A stretch of DNA of 64,000 nucleotides from Halorubellus salinus (GCF_020567525.1 NZ_JAJCVI010000001.1:620001-684000); one strand, 5' to 3'; counted from the stretch's first letter, positions 45,486-54,661 are shown. Program-made: numbers and translations. Notes: a model not told the origin generated them from the sequence alone.

Positions 45486-45538
45486 TTTTTCCAAGAGGGG
45501 GTGCGCGAGCGTAGCGAGCGCACCCCCCGCAGGAAAAA
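45486..45538. other. Two-part long hairpin upstream of the IscA-like gene
   Basis: Outer arms TTTTTCC (45486-45492) and GGAAAAA (45532-45538) and inner arms GGGGGTGCGC (45497-45506) and GCGCACCCCC (45518-45527) are perfectly complementary, separated by short internal loops. It can fold from either strand. It ends about 15 bases before the promoter of the gene at 45587, so it more likely ends an upstream transcript than sits in the leader. Confidence 0.6.
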
Positions 45539-45586
45539 GGTGGTCGTACAACACGCTTAACACGGTGCCGGTCCCTCTCATGTAGT

Positions 45587-45952
45587 ATGAGCACGGAAAC
45601 CGCGGGCGCCGAACCGGGCGGGTCCCTCACCGTCAGCGAGGACGCCGCGTCGCAGGCTCTCGACCTCCTCGAGAGCGAGGGGATGGACGTCGAGGAGTCG
45701 GGGCTTCGCTTGTTCGTCAAGCAGGGCGGTTGCGCGGGGCTGTCGTACGGGATGCGGTTCGAGCACGAGCCCGCCGACGAGGACTCGGTGTTCGACCACC
45801 ACGGCCTGCGGGTGTTCGTCGACCCCGCGAGCCTCGATTACGTCGAAGGTAGTCACCTCGCGTTCGAGGGCGGCCTCCAGGGTGAAGGATTCCACGTGGA
45901 GAACCCGAACGTCGTCAGCGAGTGCGGTTGTGGCGAGTCGTTCCGGACGTAA
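45587..45952 (+). CDS. IscA/HesB-type iron-sulfur cluster carrier
   Basis: A 121-residue A-type carrier that binds Fe-S clusters or iron and passes them to apoproteins. The three ligand cysteines are present: GGCAGLSYG in the middle and CGCG (ECGCGESF) near the C terminus. An acidic 12-residue N-terminal extension precedes the domain. The TATA-like GCTTAAC about 30 bases upstream supports this ATG. Cytoplasmic. Confidence 0.93.
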   Translation: MSTETAGAEPGGSLTVSEDAASQALDLLESEGMDVEESGLRLFVKQGGCAGLSYGMRFEHEPADEDSVFDHHGLRVFVDPASLDYVEGSHLAFEGGLQGEGFHVENPNVVSECGCGESFRT

Positions 45953-45993
45953 CGAACACAAGACACTTCTCGTCGTCGGCGCTGCGTCGAGCT

Positions 45994-46176
45994 ATGGCCG
46001 AAAGACAGCAGTGGGAGTATACGGTCGTCGACCTGTCCACGTCGTTCCTCGGGAAGTCGGTGAAGGACCCCGAGGAGAAACTGAACGAACTCGGTCGGGA
46101 GGGCTGGGAGCTCGTCGAGGACCTCAGCGAGGCGAGCGGGAACTCCCAGTCGCTCGTGTTCAAGCGCCCACGGTAG
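45994..46176 (+). CDS. DUF4177 family protein (60 aa)
   Basis: A 60-residue protein with the DUF4177 pattern: QWEYTVVDL at the start, LNELGREGWELVEDL in the middle and SLVFKRPR at the end. The 'GREGWELV' motif is diagnostic. Function unknown. Start chosen at the ATG before AERQQWEY; the upstream in-frame sequence is not coding-like. It lies 41 bases downstream of the IscA-like gene and may share its transcript. Confidence 0.85.
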   Translation: MAERQQWEYTVVDLSTSFLGKSVKDPEEKLNELGREGWELVEDLSEASGNSQSLVFKRPR

Positions 46177-46220
46177 GTTCCCGTCGCATCCCGCGACACG
46201 TTCCAAGAGGAGTCGATCGC

Positions 46221-46706
46221 TCAGTTCTCGCCGTCCCAGTAGTCGACCGCGTCCGCGGTCCGGAAGTACCCGTGGACGGTGCGTTCCTCGCGGCTCCCGG
46301 GCGGTGACCCGGCGAACACGCCGACCTTCTCGCTATCGGGGTACTCGATGACGTCCGGGTCCTGCATCGTCGACACCGCGAGGTACCGCAGGGGTTCGTC
46401 GCCGTCGTTCACCACGCGATGCGCGCCCTCGGGACTGGCCGGACAGGGCACGTATGACCCCGCGTCCACGCGGTACTCGTCGTCGTCGAGCCGCACGAGG
46501 CCCTCGCCTGCGAGCACGTAGAGCGCTTCGGCGTTCCCCGCGTGATAGTGGTACGGCCACGAGCGCTTCCCCGGCGGCAGCTCGTAGAGACTACACCCGA
46601 GGTCGTCGCTCGCACCGGCGGCCGCGGCCAGTTGCTTCCGGCGGAACGTGGACTCGCCGTGCTCGTACTCGCGCCACTCCAGATCGCTCTCGTCGACTGG
46701 CTCCAT
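46221..46706 (-). CDS. Cupin-domain protein
   Basis: A 161-residue single cupin. Motif 1 is PYHYHAGNAEALYVLAGEG (metal-binding His-x-His and Glu) and motif 2 is PEGAHRVVNDGDEPL with the third His. A metal-dependent small-molecule enzyme or sensor is likely; sugar or stress-related cupins share this layout. Cytoplasmic, monocistronic. Confidence 0.9.
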   Translation of the reverse strand: MEPVDESDLEWREYEHGESTFRRKQLAAAAGASDDLGCSLYELPPGKRSWPYHYHAGNAEALYVLAGEGLVRLDDDEYRVDAGSYVPCPASPEGAHRVVNDGDEPLRYLAVSTMQDPDVIEYPDSEKVGVFAGSPPGSREERTVHGYFRTADAVDYWDGEN

Positions 46707-46785
46707 ACGGCAGTGTTCGACGGACCGACAGGTAGCCGTTCGGGTGAAGGTGCGGGAGGACGAGGGCCGGGTGCGCCGGCAGCGG

Positions 46786-46986
46786 TCAGCCTTCGAGCTC
46801 GAACGCGACCGTGACCTCCGCCTGGTACTCTCGGTCCTCGACGCTCGCGACCTCGACGCCAAGTTCGTCCACCTCGATCCAGAGGACGTTCTGGAGGGTG
46901 TCCTGTGCACGGTCGATGGCGTCGTCCGCCGCGGCGTCGAAGCTCTCGGGGCTCGTTCCGATGAGGGTTATCTTCTTGAATACCAT
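46786..46986 (-). CDS. Dodecin (flavin-binding protein)
   Basis: A 66-residue dodecin that forms hollow dodecamers storing riboflavin or FMN. The conserved Trp36 that stacks on the flavin is in [10 protein letters not shown], and the N-terminal [21 protein letters not shown] and C-terminal VTVAFELE are typical. Dodecins were described in halobacteria, where they protect against flavin photochemistry. Confidence 0.94.
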   Translation of the reverse strand: MVFKKITLIGTSPESFDAAADDAIDRAQDTLQNVLWIEVDELGVEVASVEDREYQAEVTVAFELEG

Positions 46987-47034
46987 CGCGTTCGGGTGGT
47001 CGACCGCACCCGACGTAAGCCTAGGGGCGTGGTA

Positions 47035-47700
47035 TCACTCCCCACGAGAGTTCTCGGCCATGCGCCTGCCGAGCGCGCCGACGACGTCAGTGAGGTAGAG
47101 GTGTCCCCAGATGGCGACGATGGAGCCACCGAGGAGGTCGAATATCAGGTCACCGAGGGTGTCGGCGACGCTGTACTGCGTGAGGACGTTCCCGACGCCG
47201 AGCGCGCCCGTCCCGAGCGTGATGGCGAACTCGAGGACCTCCCAGACGACGCCGAACGCCATCGTGAACGCGAGCACGTACGCGAACGTCACCCTCCTCG
47301 GGAGGTAGATGTCCACCGAGTGCTCGTCGAGCGCTCGCACCGTCGAGTACCCCGCCGCGGCGACGACGCTCGCGGACAGCGCGTGCGTGACGTCGTCCCA
47401 GACGGGGAGCGTCCGGTAGAACGAGTCCTCCATCCCCGGCAGGCCGACGGTCCCGAGCGCGTGGAGGAACGCGGCGGTCGTGATCCACAGCGTCAACCCG
47501 GCGTCCATCGGGACGTCGTAGTCGCGTTCGACGATAGCGGGGAGTTCCGTGACGACGAGGCCGACCGCGCAGTTCACGACGATACCGACGTTGAGCTCGT
47601 AGAGACCGACGAACAACAGGCCGACGAGCGACAACTGCATGACTCGCGAGAGCTGCTTCTGGCGGCGTTCGTGGATACCGAACGACGATAGCGACGTCAT
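47035..47700 (-). CDS. Membrane protein, DUF2238/YjdF-like
   Basis: A 221-residue membrane protein with about six helices. The segment WEVLEFAITLGTG followed by DTLGDLIFDLLGGSIVAIWG resembles the conserved W-E-x-x-E-F and D-T-x-x-D-L-x-x-D-x-x-G motifs of the DUF2238/YjdF family, whose role is unknown. The start ATG overlaps the stop of the upstream gene (ATGA), so the pair is co-translated. Confidence 0.72.
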   Translation of the reverse strand: MTSLSSFGIHERRQKQLSRVMQLSLVGLLFVGLYELNVGIVVNCAVGLVVTELPAIVERDYDVPMDAGLTLWITTAAFLHALGTVGLPGMEDSFYRTLPVWDDVTHALSASVVAAAGYSTVRALDEHSVDIYLPRRVTFAYVLAFTMAFGVVWEVLEFAITLGTGALGVGNVLTQYSVADTLGDLIFDLLGGSIVAIWGHLYLTDVVGALGRRMAENSRGE

Positions 47701-48314
47701 CGGACGGTCACGCCCGGCGGCAGCCGGTCCATCTGCGCGCGTCGACGCACGTAGAACTCGAACACGCCCGCGGCGAACACGCCGGCGAGGATCGAGTACA
47801 CGAACTCGATCATGAGCGCCTCGTTGTCCTGCACGAACGGCGTCCCGAGGAACACGAACCCGGCGTAGCGAGTCACCGCCCAGACGCCCGCGGCGGCGGT
47901 CGTGAACACGACGACGGACAGCACCGCGAACCCGAGCGTCATCTTCACGGGCGTGAACACGTGCAGTTGCACGGCGACGATGAGTGCGACCGCCGCCACC
48001 GCGAGGTACGTCGCGAGCGCCTCCGTGATGGGGAGCGTCGCGAACAACCGGCCGAGCATCGGGAGCGCCGCGAGCGCGAGCACCTCCCACGGCAGCATGA
48101 TGCGCGGGTTCCGGAACGCGACCGCCGGCAGGGCCGCGAGCGCGGCGACACCCGCCGCGAACGCTGCCGACGGCACGCCGCCGAGCAACAGCTCGGTCGC
48201 CGCGTCGACGACGAGCACCGCCACCAGCACCCACGCCAGCGCCGCGTTCACCCGATGATCCTCGAACAGCCCCGCGAGGTCCTCTTCGAACAACCCGCCG
48301 TCTGCCCCTGACAT
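47697..48314 (-). CDS. Membrane protein of unknown function (205 aa)
   Basis: A 205-residue membrane protein with about six helices (for example AALAWVLVAVLVVDAATELLL and YLAVAAVALIVAVQLHVFTPV) after an acidic N terminus, ending with a basic VRRRAQMDRLPPGVTVR tail. Its stop overlaps the start of the DUF2238-like gene, so the two probably work together in the membrane. No family recognised. Confidence 0.72.
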   Translation of the reverse strand: MSGADGGLFEEDLAGLFEDHRVNAALAWVLVAVLVVDAATELLLGGVPSAAFAAGVAALAALPAVAFRNPRIMLPWEVLALAALPMLGRLFATLPITEALATYLAVAAVALIVAVQLHVFTPVKMTLGFAVLSVVVFTTAAAGVWAVTRYAGFVFLGTPFVQDNEALMIEFVYSILAGVFAAGVFEFYVRRRAQMDRLPPGVTVR

Positions 48315-48418
48315 GCGCCACCGTAAGCGGGTCCGAGTGAAAAACCTGCTTCCTCCCTCGCCGCGTCACCCGGTCTGCATCCAGCACCGGACTGTCCGCG
48401 GTCGAGCCGCTGACTCGC

Positions 48419-49447
48419 TCACTCCCGTTCCAGGCGGCTCAGGCCGTGCCAGATGGCGTCGACCAGCCGCTCCTCGCCCTCGCCCGTGGCGTCGCTCCAC
48501 CCGCGGACGAGCGCGTCCTCGAGGACGGAGAGCTCGTGGTTCTCGAAGTTGTTCATCCCGCGGAAGTCCTCGAGCGCGTCCCGCTCGGCGTCCCCGAACC
48601 CGGCGTCGGCGACGGACGTGGGGTCGCCGTCGTAGAACCCGAGGTCGGCGAGCGTCGCCGCGACCGCCCGGGCGACGTCGCCGTCGAGCTCGCGGACCTC
48701 GTCTGGTTCCTCGCGGGCGAGCAGCGTCACGTCGTACACCTTGAACACGCGTTCGAGTTCGTCGATCGGGTGCTCGTGGTCGTCGACGCGCACGTCGATC
48801 CAGCGGTCGTTCTTCCCGTCGTACCCGCCCTCGGGTTTCGCGACGTACATCGCCGCGGACTGCTCGCCCCGGGAGTCACCGCCCGCCTCGTTCCCGGCGT
48901 GCAGCGCCGCGAGCAGCTTCTCGGGGAGGCCGCCGTCGGTCGACTCGAACGCGTCGGCCATCGCGGGCAGCGTCGCGTCGTTCTCCAGGATGTTCCCTTG
49001 GACGGTGTAGTGCTCGCCCTGGACGTCGCCGGCGACGTCGAAGCACTCGTCGCCCGTGAACGCCGCGACGCTCCCGTCCTGGCCGACCACGCCGACCTGG
49101 CGCTGGGCGGCCTCGTCGTCGCCGTCGGTGAGTGCCTCGACGACCTCCTCGGCGCCGTAGCCGTCGCGGAGCAGGTCGAGGCCGTCCGGGCCGTACGCGA
49201 CGTTCGCGAACGACTGCGTCGCGACAGCGCCCGCCGCGGCGTCCGCGAACGGGACGACGCTCCCGACGCTCACGAACTTCGACTGCACGGCGACGCCGAC
49301 CGCGTCCTGCTCGGGGTCGCGAGCGACGATCGAGAACGTCGACGGCCGTGGCCCATCGGTCGAAGTCTGAGACCCGGCTGTCCCCGTCCGCTGCCCATCG
49401 GTCGCTGCCCGGGACCCTTCGGTCCCTCTCTCGTGGTCTCGTGGCAT
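48419..49447 (-). CDS. DUF1028 family protein (Ntn-hydrolase-like)
   Basis: A 342-residue protein with an N-terminal 40-residue low-complexity extension, then a DUF1028 domain (STFSIVARDPEQDAVGVAVQSKFVSVGSVVPF, with GAVATQSFANVAYGP), and a C-terminal segment resembling a peptidoglycan-binding helical domain. DUF1028 has an Ntn-hydrolase-like fold, but activity is not established. No signal peptide. Confidence 0.88.
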   Translation of the reverse strand: MPRDHERGTEGSRAATDGQRTGTAGSQTSTDGPRPSTFSIVARDPEQDAVGVAVQSKFVSVGSVVPFADAAAGAVATQSFANVAYGPDGLDLLRDGYGAEEVVEALTDGDDEAAQRQVGVVGQDGSVAAFTGDECFDVAGDVQGEHYTVQGNILENDATLPAMADAFESTDGGLPEKLLAALHAGNEAGGDSRGEQSAAMYVAKPEGGYDGKNDRWIDVRVDDHEHPIDELERVFKVYDVTLLAREEPDEVRELDGDVARAVAATLADLGFYDGDPTSVADAGFGDAERDALEDFRGMNNFENHELSVLEDALVRGWSDATGEGEERLVDAIWHGLSRLERE

Positions 49448-49545
49448 GCTCGAGGGCACGGCACGTGGTCGCAAAAGGACTGGCGTCCCGGCAGCACCGG
49501 GCGTCGCCGAACGGCGATTCCGGCGTCGTCGACCGACTCGGGCGG

Positions 49546-50055
49546 TCAGTCGTCCGCGGGCATCACCCCCAGGTGGTCGCCGTTCGTCGATTCGTTCGCG
49601 GACGCGGTCGTGGCTGACTCCTCGCCGTCGGCAGCCTTCTCGACGGTCAGCGGCTGGCGGGAGGCGAGCTCGCAGTCGAACGCCGGATGCTCCGCGTAGT
49701 GCCACACGAGCATGTGTCGACGACCGCCCGTGAGCCCGGAGCGTTCGATGTCGGACGCGGTGAACGACGCCGGGAGACTCTCGTAGACCGCCCGGCACGC
49801 CTCGAAGGACTCGAAGACCTTCTCGTGGCCGGCGGAATCGGCGCCGCGGCGCGCGACGACGTACGCGTCGTCCTCGCGGTGCGTGCCCGTCGTGTGGACG
49901 TACTCGGTGGTGCGCGTGAGTGCGTTCGACAACGCGTCGCGTAACTGTGCTGCTTCGTCGCGGCTCAGGTCGTGCGTTTCGTCGCCGACGCACAGGGACA
50001 GGTCGTGGTCGTCGGCTACGACGGTCGGCTTACCGTCGGAGAATTTCTCGACCAG
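49546..50055 (-). CDS. Halobacterial conserved protein with missing canonical start
   Basis: About 169 residues, if read from the first codon after the upstream stop region. The body (REDDAYVVARRGADSAGHEK, GLTGGRRHMLVWHYAEHPAF) looks like a conserved halobacterial family. The first 41 codons (from LVEKFSDGKPTVVADDHDLS) have strong coding bias, yet contain no ATG or GTG; the only candidates are a CTG at 50055 and a TTG at 49932. An ATG at 50077, well placed for the TATA-like TTTATG box near 50107, is in another frame, so a 1-base frameshift between 50041 and 50077 is likely. Function unknown. Confidence 0.65.
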   Translation of the reverse strand: MVEKFSDGKPTVVADDHDLSLCVGDETHDLSRDEAAQLRDALSNALTRTTEYVHTTGTHREDDAYVVARRGADSAGHEKVFESFEACRAVYESLPASFTASDIERSGLTGGRRHMLVWHYAEHPAFDCELASRQPLTVEKAADGEESATTASANESTNGDHLGVMPADD

Positions 50056-50192
50056 GAGCCTGGGAACTCCGTGTCATTGCAACCCACCCTTTCGCGTCGA
50101 GGGACATAAACGCTGGTGGTGCTGCAGGTTCTGCCAGTCGAACCGGAACCGTGACGGTCCGTCGGTCGCGAGCGGCCCGTCGGCCCAGGCCC

Positions 50193-50927
50193 TCAGCCGT
50201 CGAGCGTAGCGGTGAGGGAGACGGCGACGAGGAGCGCGAGCGCGCCGAGGTAGAGGAACGTGACGACGAGGATGATGCCGCCGAGGACGCCGTACGCGGG
50301 CGAGTACGACCCGTACGTCGTGTACGCCTCGAACCCGGCTCGGAGCGCGGACCACGCGACCGCGGTCGTGGCTGCGCCGAGCATCGCCGCGCGCAGTCCC
50401 GGCCGTGTCGGCGGAAGCGTCACGAACACGGGGAAGAGCGCGAGTGCGACCGCGACGACGTGCAGGAGTTGCCACGCGAGGCCGTCGGACCCGGTGAGGA
50501 GTCCGGACGCGGCGAGCGCCATCCCGACGGAGATGGCGGGCACGACGATCGCGCCGGCGACGGCGCGCGCCGCGAGCCCGTCGTCTCCCGTGGTCTCGTA
50601 GACGCGCTCGAACGCGGCCTCGAGTGCACCGTAGAGCCGCGTCCAGCCCCAGAGGAGGCCGACGACGCCGACGACGCCGAGGCCGCTCGCGCCGGAGGAG
50701 TCGACAAGCGCTCGTCGGAGCACCGACCGCCCGGTCGCGGTCAGCGCGCCCTCGAGGTACGCGAGCGTCGCGTCCGCGAGCACGCCGCCGTACGTCAGTT
50801 GGACGACGACGAACCCGAGCGCGAACACCGGGACGAGCGACCCGAGCCAGTAGTACGCGACCGCGGCAGCGACGAACGGGACGTCCGCGCGGCGTGCCCG
50901 GGCGACCGCCTCGGTCGGGGCGCTCAC
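50193..50927 (-). CDS. YihY/BrkB-type inner membrane protein
   Basis: A 244-residue membrane protein with about six helices. The N-terminal RRADVPFVAAAVAYYWLGSLVPVFALG and the central GLLWGWTRLYGALEAAFERVYE are typical of the YihY/BrkB family, formerly called RNase BN but now regarded as a membrane protein of unknown transport role. Start set at GTG before SAPTEAVARARR; upstream frame is not coding-like. A typical BrkB protein is somewhat longer. Confidence 0.85.
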   Translation of the reverse strand: MSAPTEAVARARRADVPFVAAAVAYYWLGSLVPVFALGFVVVQLTYGGVLADATLAYLEGALTATGRSVLRRALVDSSGASGLGVVGVVGLLWGWTRLYGALEAAFERVYETTGDDGLAARAVAGAIVVPAISVGMALAASGLLTGSDGLAWQLLHVVAVALALFPVFVTLPPTRPGLRAAMLGAATTAVAWSALRAGFEAYTTYGSYSPAYGVLGGIILVVTFLYLGALALLVAVSLTATLDG

Positions 50928-51256
50928 GGCTGTGTGCGGTCGATGCGGGACACACCGACCGCCGAGGAGGCGGGAAGTTCCAGGTCGGGTGACCCGGCCG
51001 GAGACGCGCTCTGGACGGGGTGGCCGCGGCACGGAACACGATGGCGTGTCATCAGTCTGTCGTCGAACCACAGGCGCCTCGTTATTAGGTGGTTACTTCG
51101 CGGGAACTGGGCCGCGTCGAGTGCGGTACGCAAGTACTACCGGCGGGAAACACCGTTCGCTGGACGTTCAGCGCCGGACTGCTCGCCGGTCGACCCCTGG
51201 CCGACGCACGCGACAGAGAGGGTATAACTACCTGGCGGACGCGGGTATCGACTGTC
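50928..51256. other. Intergenic region between divergent BrkB and glmM genes
   Basis: 329 bases without a supported gene. A TATAACT element (51223-51229) lies about 30 bases before the ATG at 51257 and is the probable glmM promoter; a second AT-rich stretch (TTATTAGG near 51082) is farther upstream. No structured RNA seen. Confidence 0.45.
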
Positions 51257-52591
51257 ATGTTCGGAACGAGTGGGATACGCGGTCGCGTCGGCGACGAGGT
51301 CACCTGCGAGCTGGCGCTGTCGGTCGGGCGTGCGCTGGCCGCGGAGGGCTACGGGACGGTCGTCGTCGGTCGCGACCCACGGGAGAGCGGCGAGATGCTC
51401 GCGGACGCGGTCGTCGCCGGACTCCGCGAGGGCGGGAGCGACGTGGTACGCGTCGGGATGGCGGCCACGCCGACGATAGCGCGCGGCGTCGAGTGGGTCG
51501 ACGCCGACGCGGGCGTCTCCGTCACCGCGAGCCACAATCCCGCGCCGGACAACGGCCTGAAGCTCTGGACGGCGTCCGGGCGCGCGTTCGACGGCGCCCA
51601 GCAGGACGCCATCGCGCGGCGCGTCCGCGAGGCCGACTACGCGCTCGTCGACGCCGCGAACGTCGGCACGGAACGACGGCTCGAGGACGCCATCGGTCGG
51701 CACGCGGACGCGCTCGTCGACGCGGTCGACGCCGACCTCGACGGGCTGTCGGTCGTCGTGGACGTCGGGAACGGGATGGGTGGCGTGACCGCGACGGTCC
51801 TCGACCGGCTCGGCGCGGACGTCCAGACGCTGAACGCACAACCGGACGGGTCCTTCCCGGGTCGGCCGAGCGAACCGACGGCCGAGCACTGCGGGGCGCT
51901 CTCCGCGCTCGTCGCGTCGACCGACGCCGACCTCGGTATCGCGCACGACGGCGACGCCGACCGCATGATGGCGGTGACGAGCGACGGCGAGTTCCTCCCC
52001 GGCGACGTCCTGCTCGCCATCTTCGCGACGGACGTCGCCGGCGACGGCGACCGCGTCGCCGCACCCCTGAACACGAGTCTCGCGGTCGACGACGCGCTCG
52101 CAGCGGTCGGCGCGAGCCTCGTCCACACGAAGGTCGGCGACGGGTTCGTCGCCGAGGAGACGGAGGCCGACGGCGTCGTGTTCGGCGGCGAGATGAGCGG
52201 CGCGTGGATCTGGCCGGACGCGACGAAGTGCCCGGACGGCCCGCTCGCCGCCGTCGAGCTCGCGGCGCTCGTCGCGACCGAGGGACCCCTCGCCGACCTC
52301 GCCGACGGGATCGAGACGTACCCGACGCGCCGGGAGAGCGTCGAGGTCCCGGACAAGGCAGCCGTCATGGCGCGCGTCGCCGAGGCGGTTCACGCGGACT
52401 TCGACGCGATCGACGACCGCGACGGCGTGCGCGTCGACACCGACGACGGCTGGTTCCTCGTGCGCGCGAGCGGCACGCAACCGCTCGTGCGCGTCACCGC
52501 CGAGGCGCGCTCGGCGGCACGGAGCGACGCGCTCGTCGCTCGCGCCCGCGAGTACCTCGACGACGCGCTCGCCGCCGTCGACGCCGCCTGA
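51257..52591 (+). CDS. glmM: Phosphohexomutase (GlmM/phosphomannomutase family)
   Basis: A 444-residue alpha-D-phosphohexomutase. The four active-site loops are present: phosphoserine loop TASHNP (Ser92), metal loop DGDADR, sugar loop GEMSG and phosphate loop RASGTQP. These enzymes isomerise glucosamine-6-phosphate or hexose-phosphates for sugar nucleotide synthesis. The N-terminal FGTSGIRGRVGDE fits GlmM, but phosphoglucomutase or phosphomannomutase specificity is also possible. The ATP-grasp gene follows after 131 bases. Confidence 0.88.
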   Translation: MFGTSGIRGRVGDEVTCELALSVGRALAAEGYGTVVVGRDPRESGEMLADAVVAGLREGGSDVVRVGMAATPTIARGVEWVDADAGVSVTASHNPAPDNGLKLWTASGRAFDGAQQDAIARRVREADYALVDAANVGTERRLEDAIGRHADALVDAVDADLDGLSVVVDVGNGMGGVTATVLDRLGADVQTLNAQPDGSFPGRPSEPTAEHCGALSALVASTDADLGIAHDGDADRMMAVTSDGEFLPGDVLLAIFATDVAGDGDRVAAPLNTSLAVDDALAAVGASLVHTKVGDGFVAEETEADGVVFGGEMSGAWIWPDATKCPDGPLAAVELAALVATEGPLADLADGIETYPTRRESVEVPDKAAVMARVAEAVHADFDAIDDRDGVRVDTDDGWFLVRASGTQPLVRVTAEARSAARSDALVARAREYLDDALAAVDAA

Positions 52592-52722
52592 ACCACGCCC
52601 CGCGGACGGCTCGTTGAGTCGACGCCCGGAACCGCGCGACGGCGGTACGCGCGGGTTACCGTCCGCGCCGGCGACCGACGGCACTCTATAACCAACTATC
52701 GAGAGCCCTGTAGGGTTCGGAC

Positions 52723-54057
52723 ATGCGACGGAGCAAGTACGGGACCGAGGGGTCCCGTGGGCACGACGCGGTCGTCGTGCCGGCGGACCCCGGCGGGAGC
52801 AGTCTCGCGTGCATGCGGTCGCTCGGCCGACGCGGCGTGCGCGTCCTCGGGACAGCGACGAGCGAGAGCGCGCCCGCGCTCGCCTCCCGGTACTGCGACG
52901 AGACGCACGTGCTCCCGGACCCGAGTCGGGACCTCGAGGCGTACGCGGCCGGGTTGCTGTCGCTCACCAGACGCGCGGACGTCCGCACGGTCGTCCCCCT
53001 CTCGGAGGTCGACGCGTACGTGCTTGCGATCAACCGGGAGGCGTTCGCGACGCACGTCGGCGCACCGTGGCCGGACGCGGACGGGATGCGTGCCGCGCAG
53101 GACCGACTGGAGTTGTTCGAGCGCGCGGCCGACGCTGGCGTTCGGACGCCCGAGACGGCGCCACTCGGCGCGTTCGACGCGCGGGCCGACCGGTACATCG
53201 TGAAGCCGCGCCACACTGTCGTGGTCGTCGACGGTGGCGCGCGCACCGGGACCGCGAGCGTGCACGAGGCCGGCGTCGAACCCGACGTCGCGGCCTTCGT
53301 CGACGCGATGGGTCACGAACCCATCGCGCAGGAGTACGTCCCGTCGGCGGGCGAGTTCGGGTTCTTCGCGCTCTACGACCACGGGACGCCCGTCGCGACG
53401 TTCCAGCATCGCCGCGTCCGGAGCTACACGTACGCCGGCGGCGCGAGCGTCTACCGCGAGTCCATCGCGGACGACGCGCTCGCGGACGCCGGCCGGCGCG
53501 TCCTCGACGCGCTCGACTGGCACGGCCCCGCGATGGTCGAGTTCCGGAAGGACGCGCGCGACGGCGAGTACGTCCTCCTCGAGGTGAACCCGCGGTTCTG
53601 GGGGTCGCTCCCGCTCGCGGTCGCCGCCGGCGTCGACTTCCCCGCGGCCTACTGGGCGCTCTCGATGGGCCGTGACGTCGCCGACGCAGCGCTCGACGGC
53701 GGTTCGAACGACGCGGCCGAAGGAGACGGCGAGCGCCTCGCTGGCGAGCGGTCCCGCAGCGGCGAAGGGTCGGCGGCGACCGACGGCGGGCGACCCGGCG
53801 TCGATGCGGGAGCGGCCGCTCGACCTGCGTACGACGTCGGCCTCGGCTGTCATCGACTCCTCGGCGAGTGCAGCTACCTCCTGAGCGTCCGCGAACGAAC
53901 GTTCGAGCACGTCGAACGACCGTCGCTCGCACGCGAAGTCGTGGCCGTCGCACGGTCGCTGGTCGCCCAACCGAACTTCGACGTGCTGTCGCTGCACGAC
54001 CCGAAACCGTTCCTCGCCACGCTCGTCTCCGACTGGCGGCGCCTCCGCGACCGTTGA
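52723..54057 (+). CDS. ATP-grasp carboxylate-amine ligase-like protein
   Basis: A 444-residue ATP-grasp enzyme. The N-terminal preATP domain (VVVPADPGGSSLACMRSLGRRG) precedes the ATP-grasp core with DRYIVKPRHTVVVV, and the metal-binding EVNPRFWGS near residue 290. A low-complexity Asp/Gly/Ala/Ser insertion follows (about 325-365), then a helical tail. Such proteins ligate a carboxylate to an amine or thiol; the substrate is unknown. Confidence 0.85.
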   Translation: MRRSKYGTEGSRGHDAVVVPADPGGSSLACMRSLGRRGVRVLGTATSESAPALASRYCDETHVLPDPSRDLEAYAAGLLSLTRRADVRTVVPLSEVDAYVLAINREAFATHVGAPWPDADGMRAAQDRLELFERAADAGVRTPETAPLGAFDARADRYIVKPRHTVVVVDGGARTGTASVHEAGVEPDVAAFVDAMGHEPIAQEYVPSAGEFGFFALYDHGTPVATFQHRRVRSYTYAGGASVYRESIADDALADAGRRVLDALDWHGPAMVEFRKDARDGEYVLLEVNPRFWGSLPLAVAAGVDFPAAYWALSMGRDVADAALDGGSNDAAEGDGERLAGERSRSGEGSAATDGGRPGVDAGAAARPAYDVGLGCHRLLGECSYLLSVRERTFEHVERPSLAREVVAVARSLVAQPNFDVLSLHDPKPFLATLVSDWRRLRDR

Positions 54058-54270
54058 GGCCAGCGACGCCACTCGTAGTCGAAGGAGTCGTCGAAAACCG
54101 TGGTGGCGACGCCGGCACCCACGGCCGGCGTCGCCGTCGAGTCGCCGAAGCGAGTCCAGGCCTGTCCGCCCGTCACCCCCGTGACGGCCGAGCGACCCAC
54201 CGGGCGCAGCGATCCAGGCGCGCCCGTCGCCACGGCCGCCCACCCCCAGGCCGGCGGCCGATGGCGTCGT

Positions 54271-54564
54271 CTACTCCATCCGCGCGTCGAGCGCCTCCAG
54301 CGCGAGACGAGCCGCCTCGCGGTCGCGAGCCGGTGCCTCGCCCGCGAGGTACTCGCGGAGGCGCGCTCGAAGCCGTCGTCCCTCGACGCCCGTCACGGCG
54401 AGTTCCTCGCCCTCGATGCGTTCCGCGACCGAGACCGCCCAGAGCGGCCGGTCGGCGTCGTCGCCGAGCAGTTCGTCGAGGACGACGTCGTGGACGACCC
54501 ACTGGCTCTCCCTGGAGAGCGCGATGGTCGTCGTCCCGGGTTCGTCGTTGTGCGTGGTCGACAT
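54271..54564 (-). CDS. Small acidic halobacterial protein (97 aa)
   Basis: A 97-residue protein with the order TTTIALSRESQWVVHDVVLDEL and RLRARLREYLAGEAPARDREAARLALEAL, an acidic helix-rich type common in halobacteria but without a known role. The ATG before STTHNDEPG is used; a longer upstream frame begins MGGGNSS, not coding-like. It converges with the ATP-grasp gene. Confidence 0.65.
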   Translation of the reverse strand: MSTTHNDEPGTTTIALSRESQWVVHDVVLDELLGDDADRPLWAVSVAERIEGEELAVTGVEGRRLRARLREYLAGEAPARDREAARLALEALDARME

Positions 54565-54661
54565 GACTTTCACCCCGCACTCGCTACTGTTGCCGCCACC
54601 CACCTAAACCCGCGAACGCCCTCGCGCGTCGAATCGAGACTCGATACGTCGGCGTCGAACC

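Larger units (their letters stand above)
45121..45586. other. Intergenic region with hexamer array and two hairpins
   Basis: 466 bases between hisD and the IscA-like gene. It contains a (GCGGTN)n array (45295-45422), a hairpin followed by T5 (45442-45477), and a longer two-part hairpin (45486-45538), then a promoter element (GCTTAAC near 45553) for the gene at 45587. No protein-coding gene supported. Confidence 0.55.
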
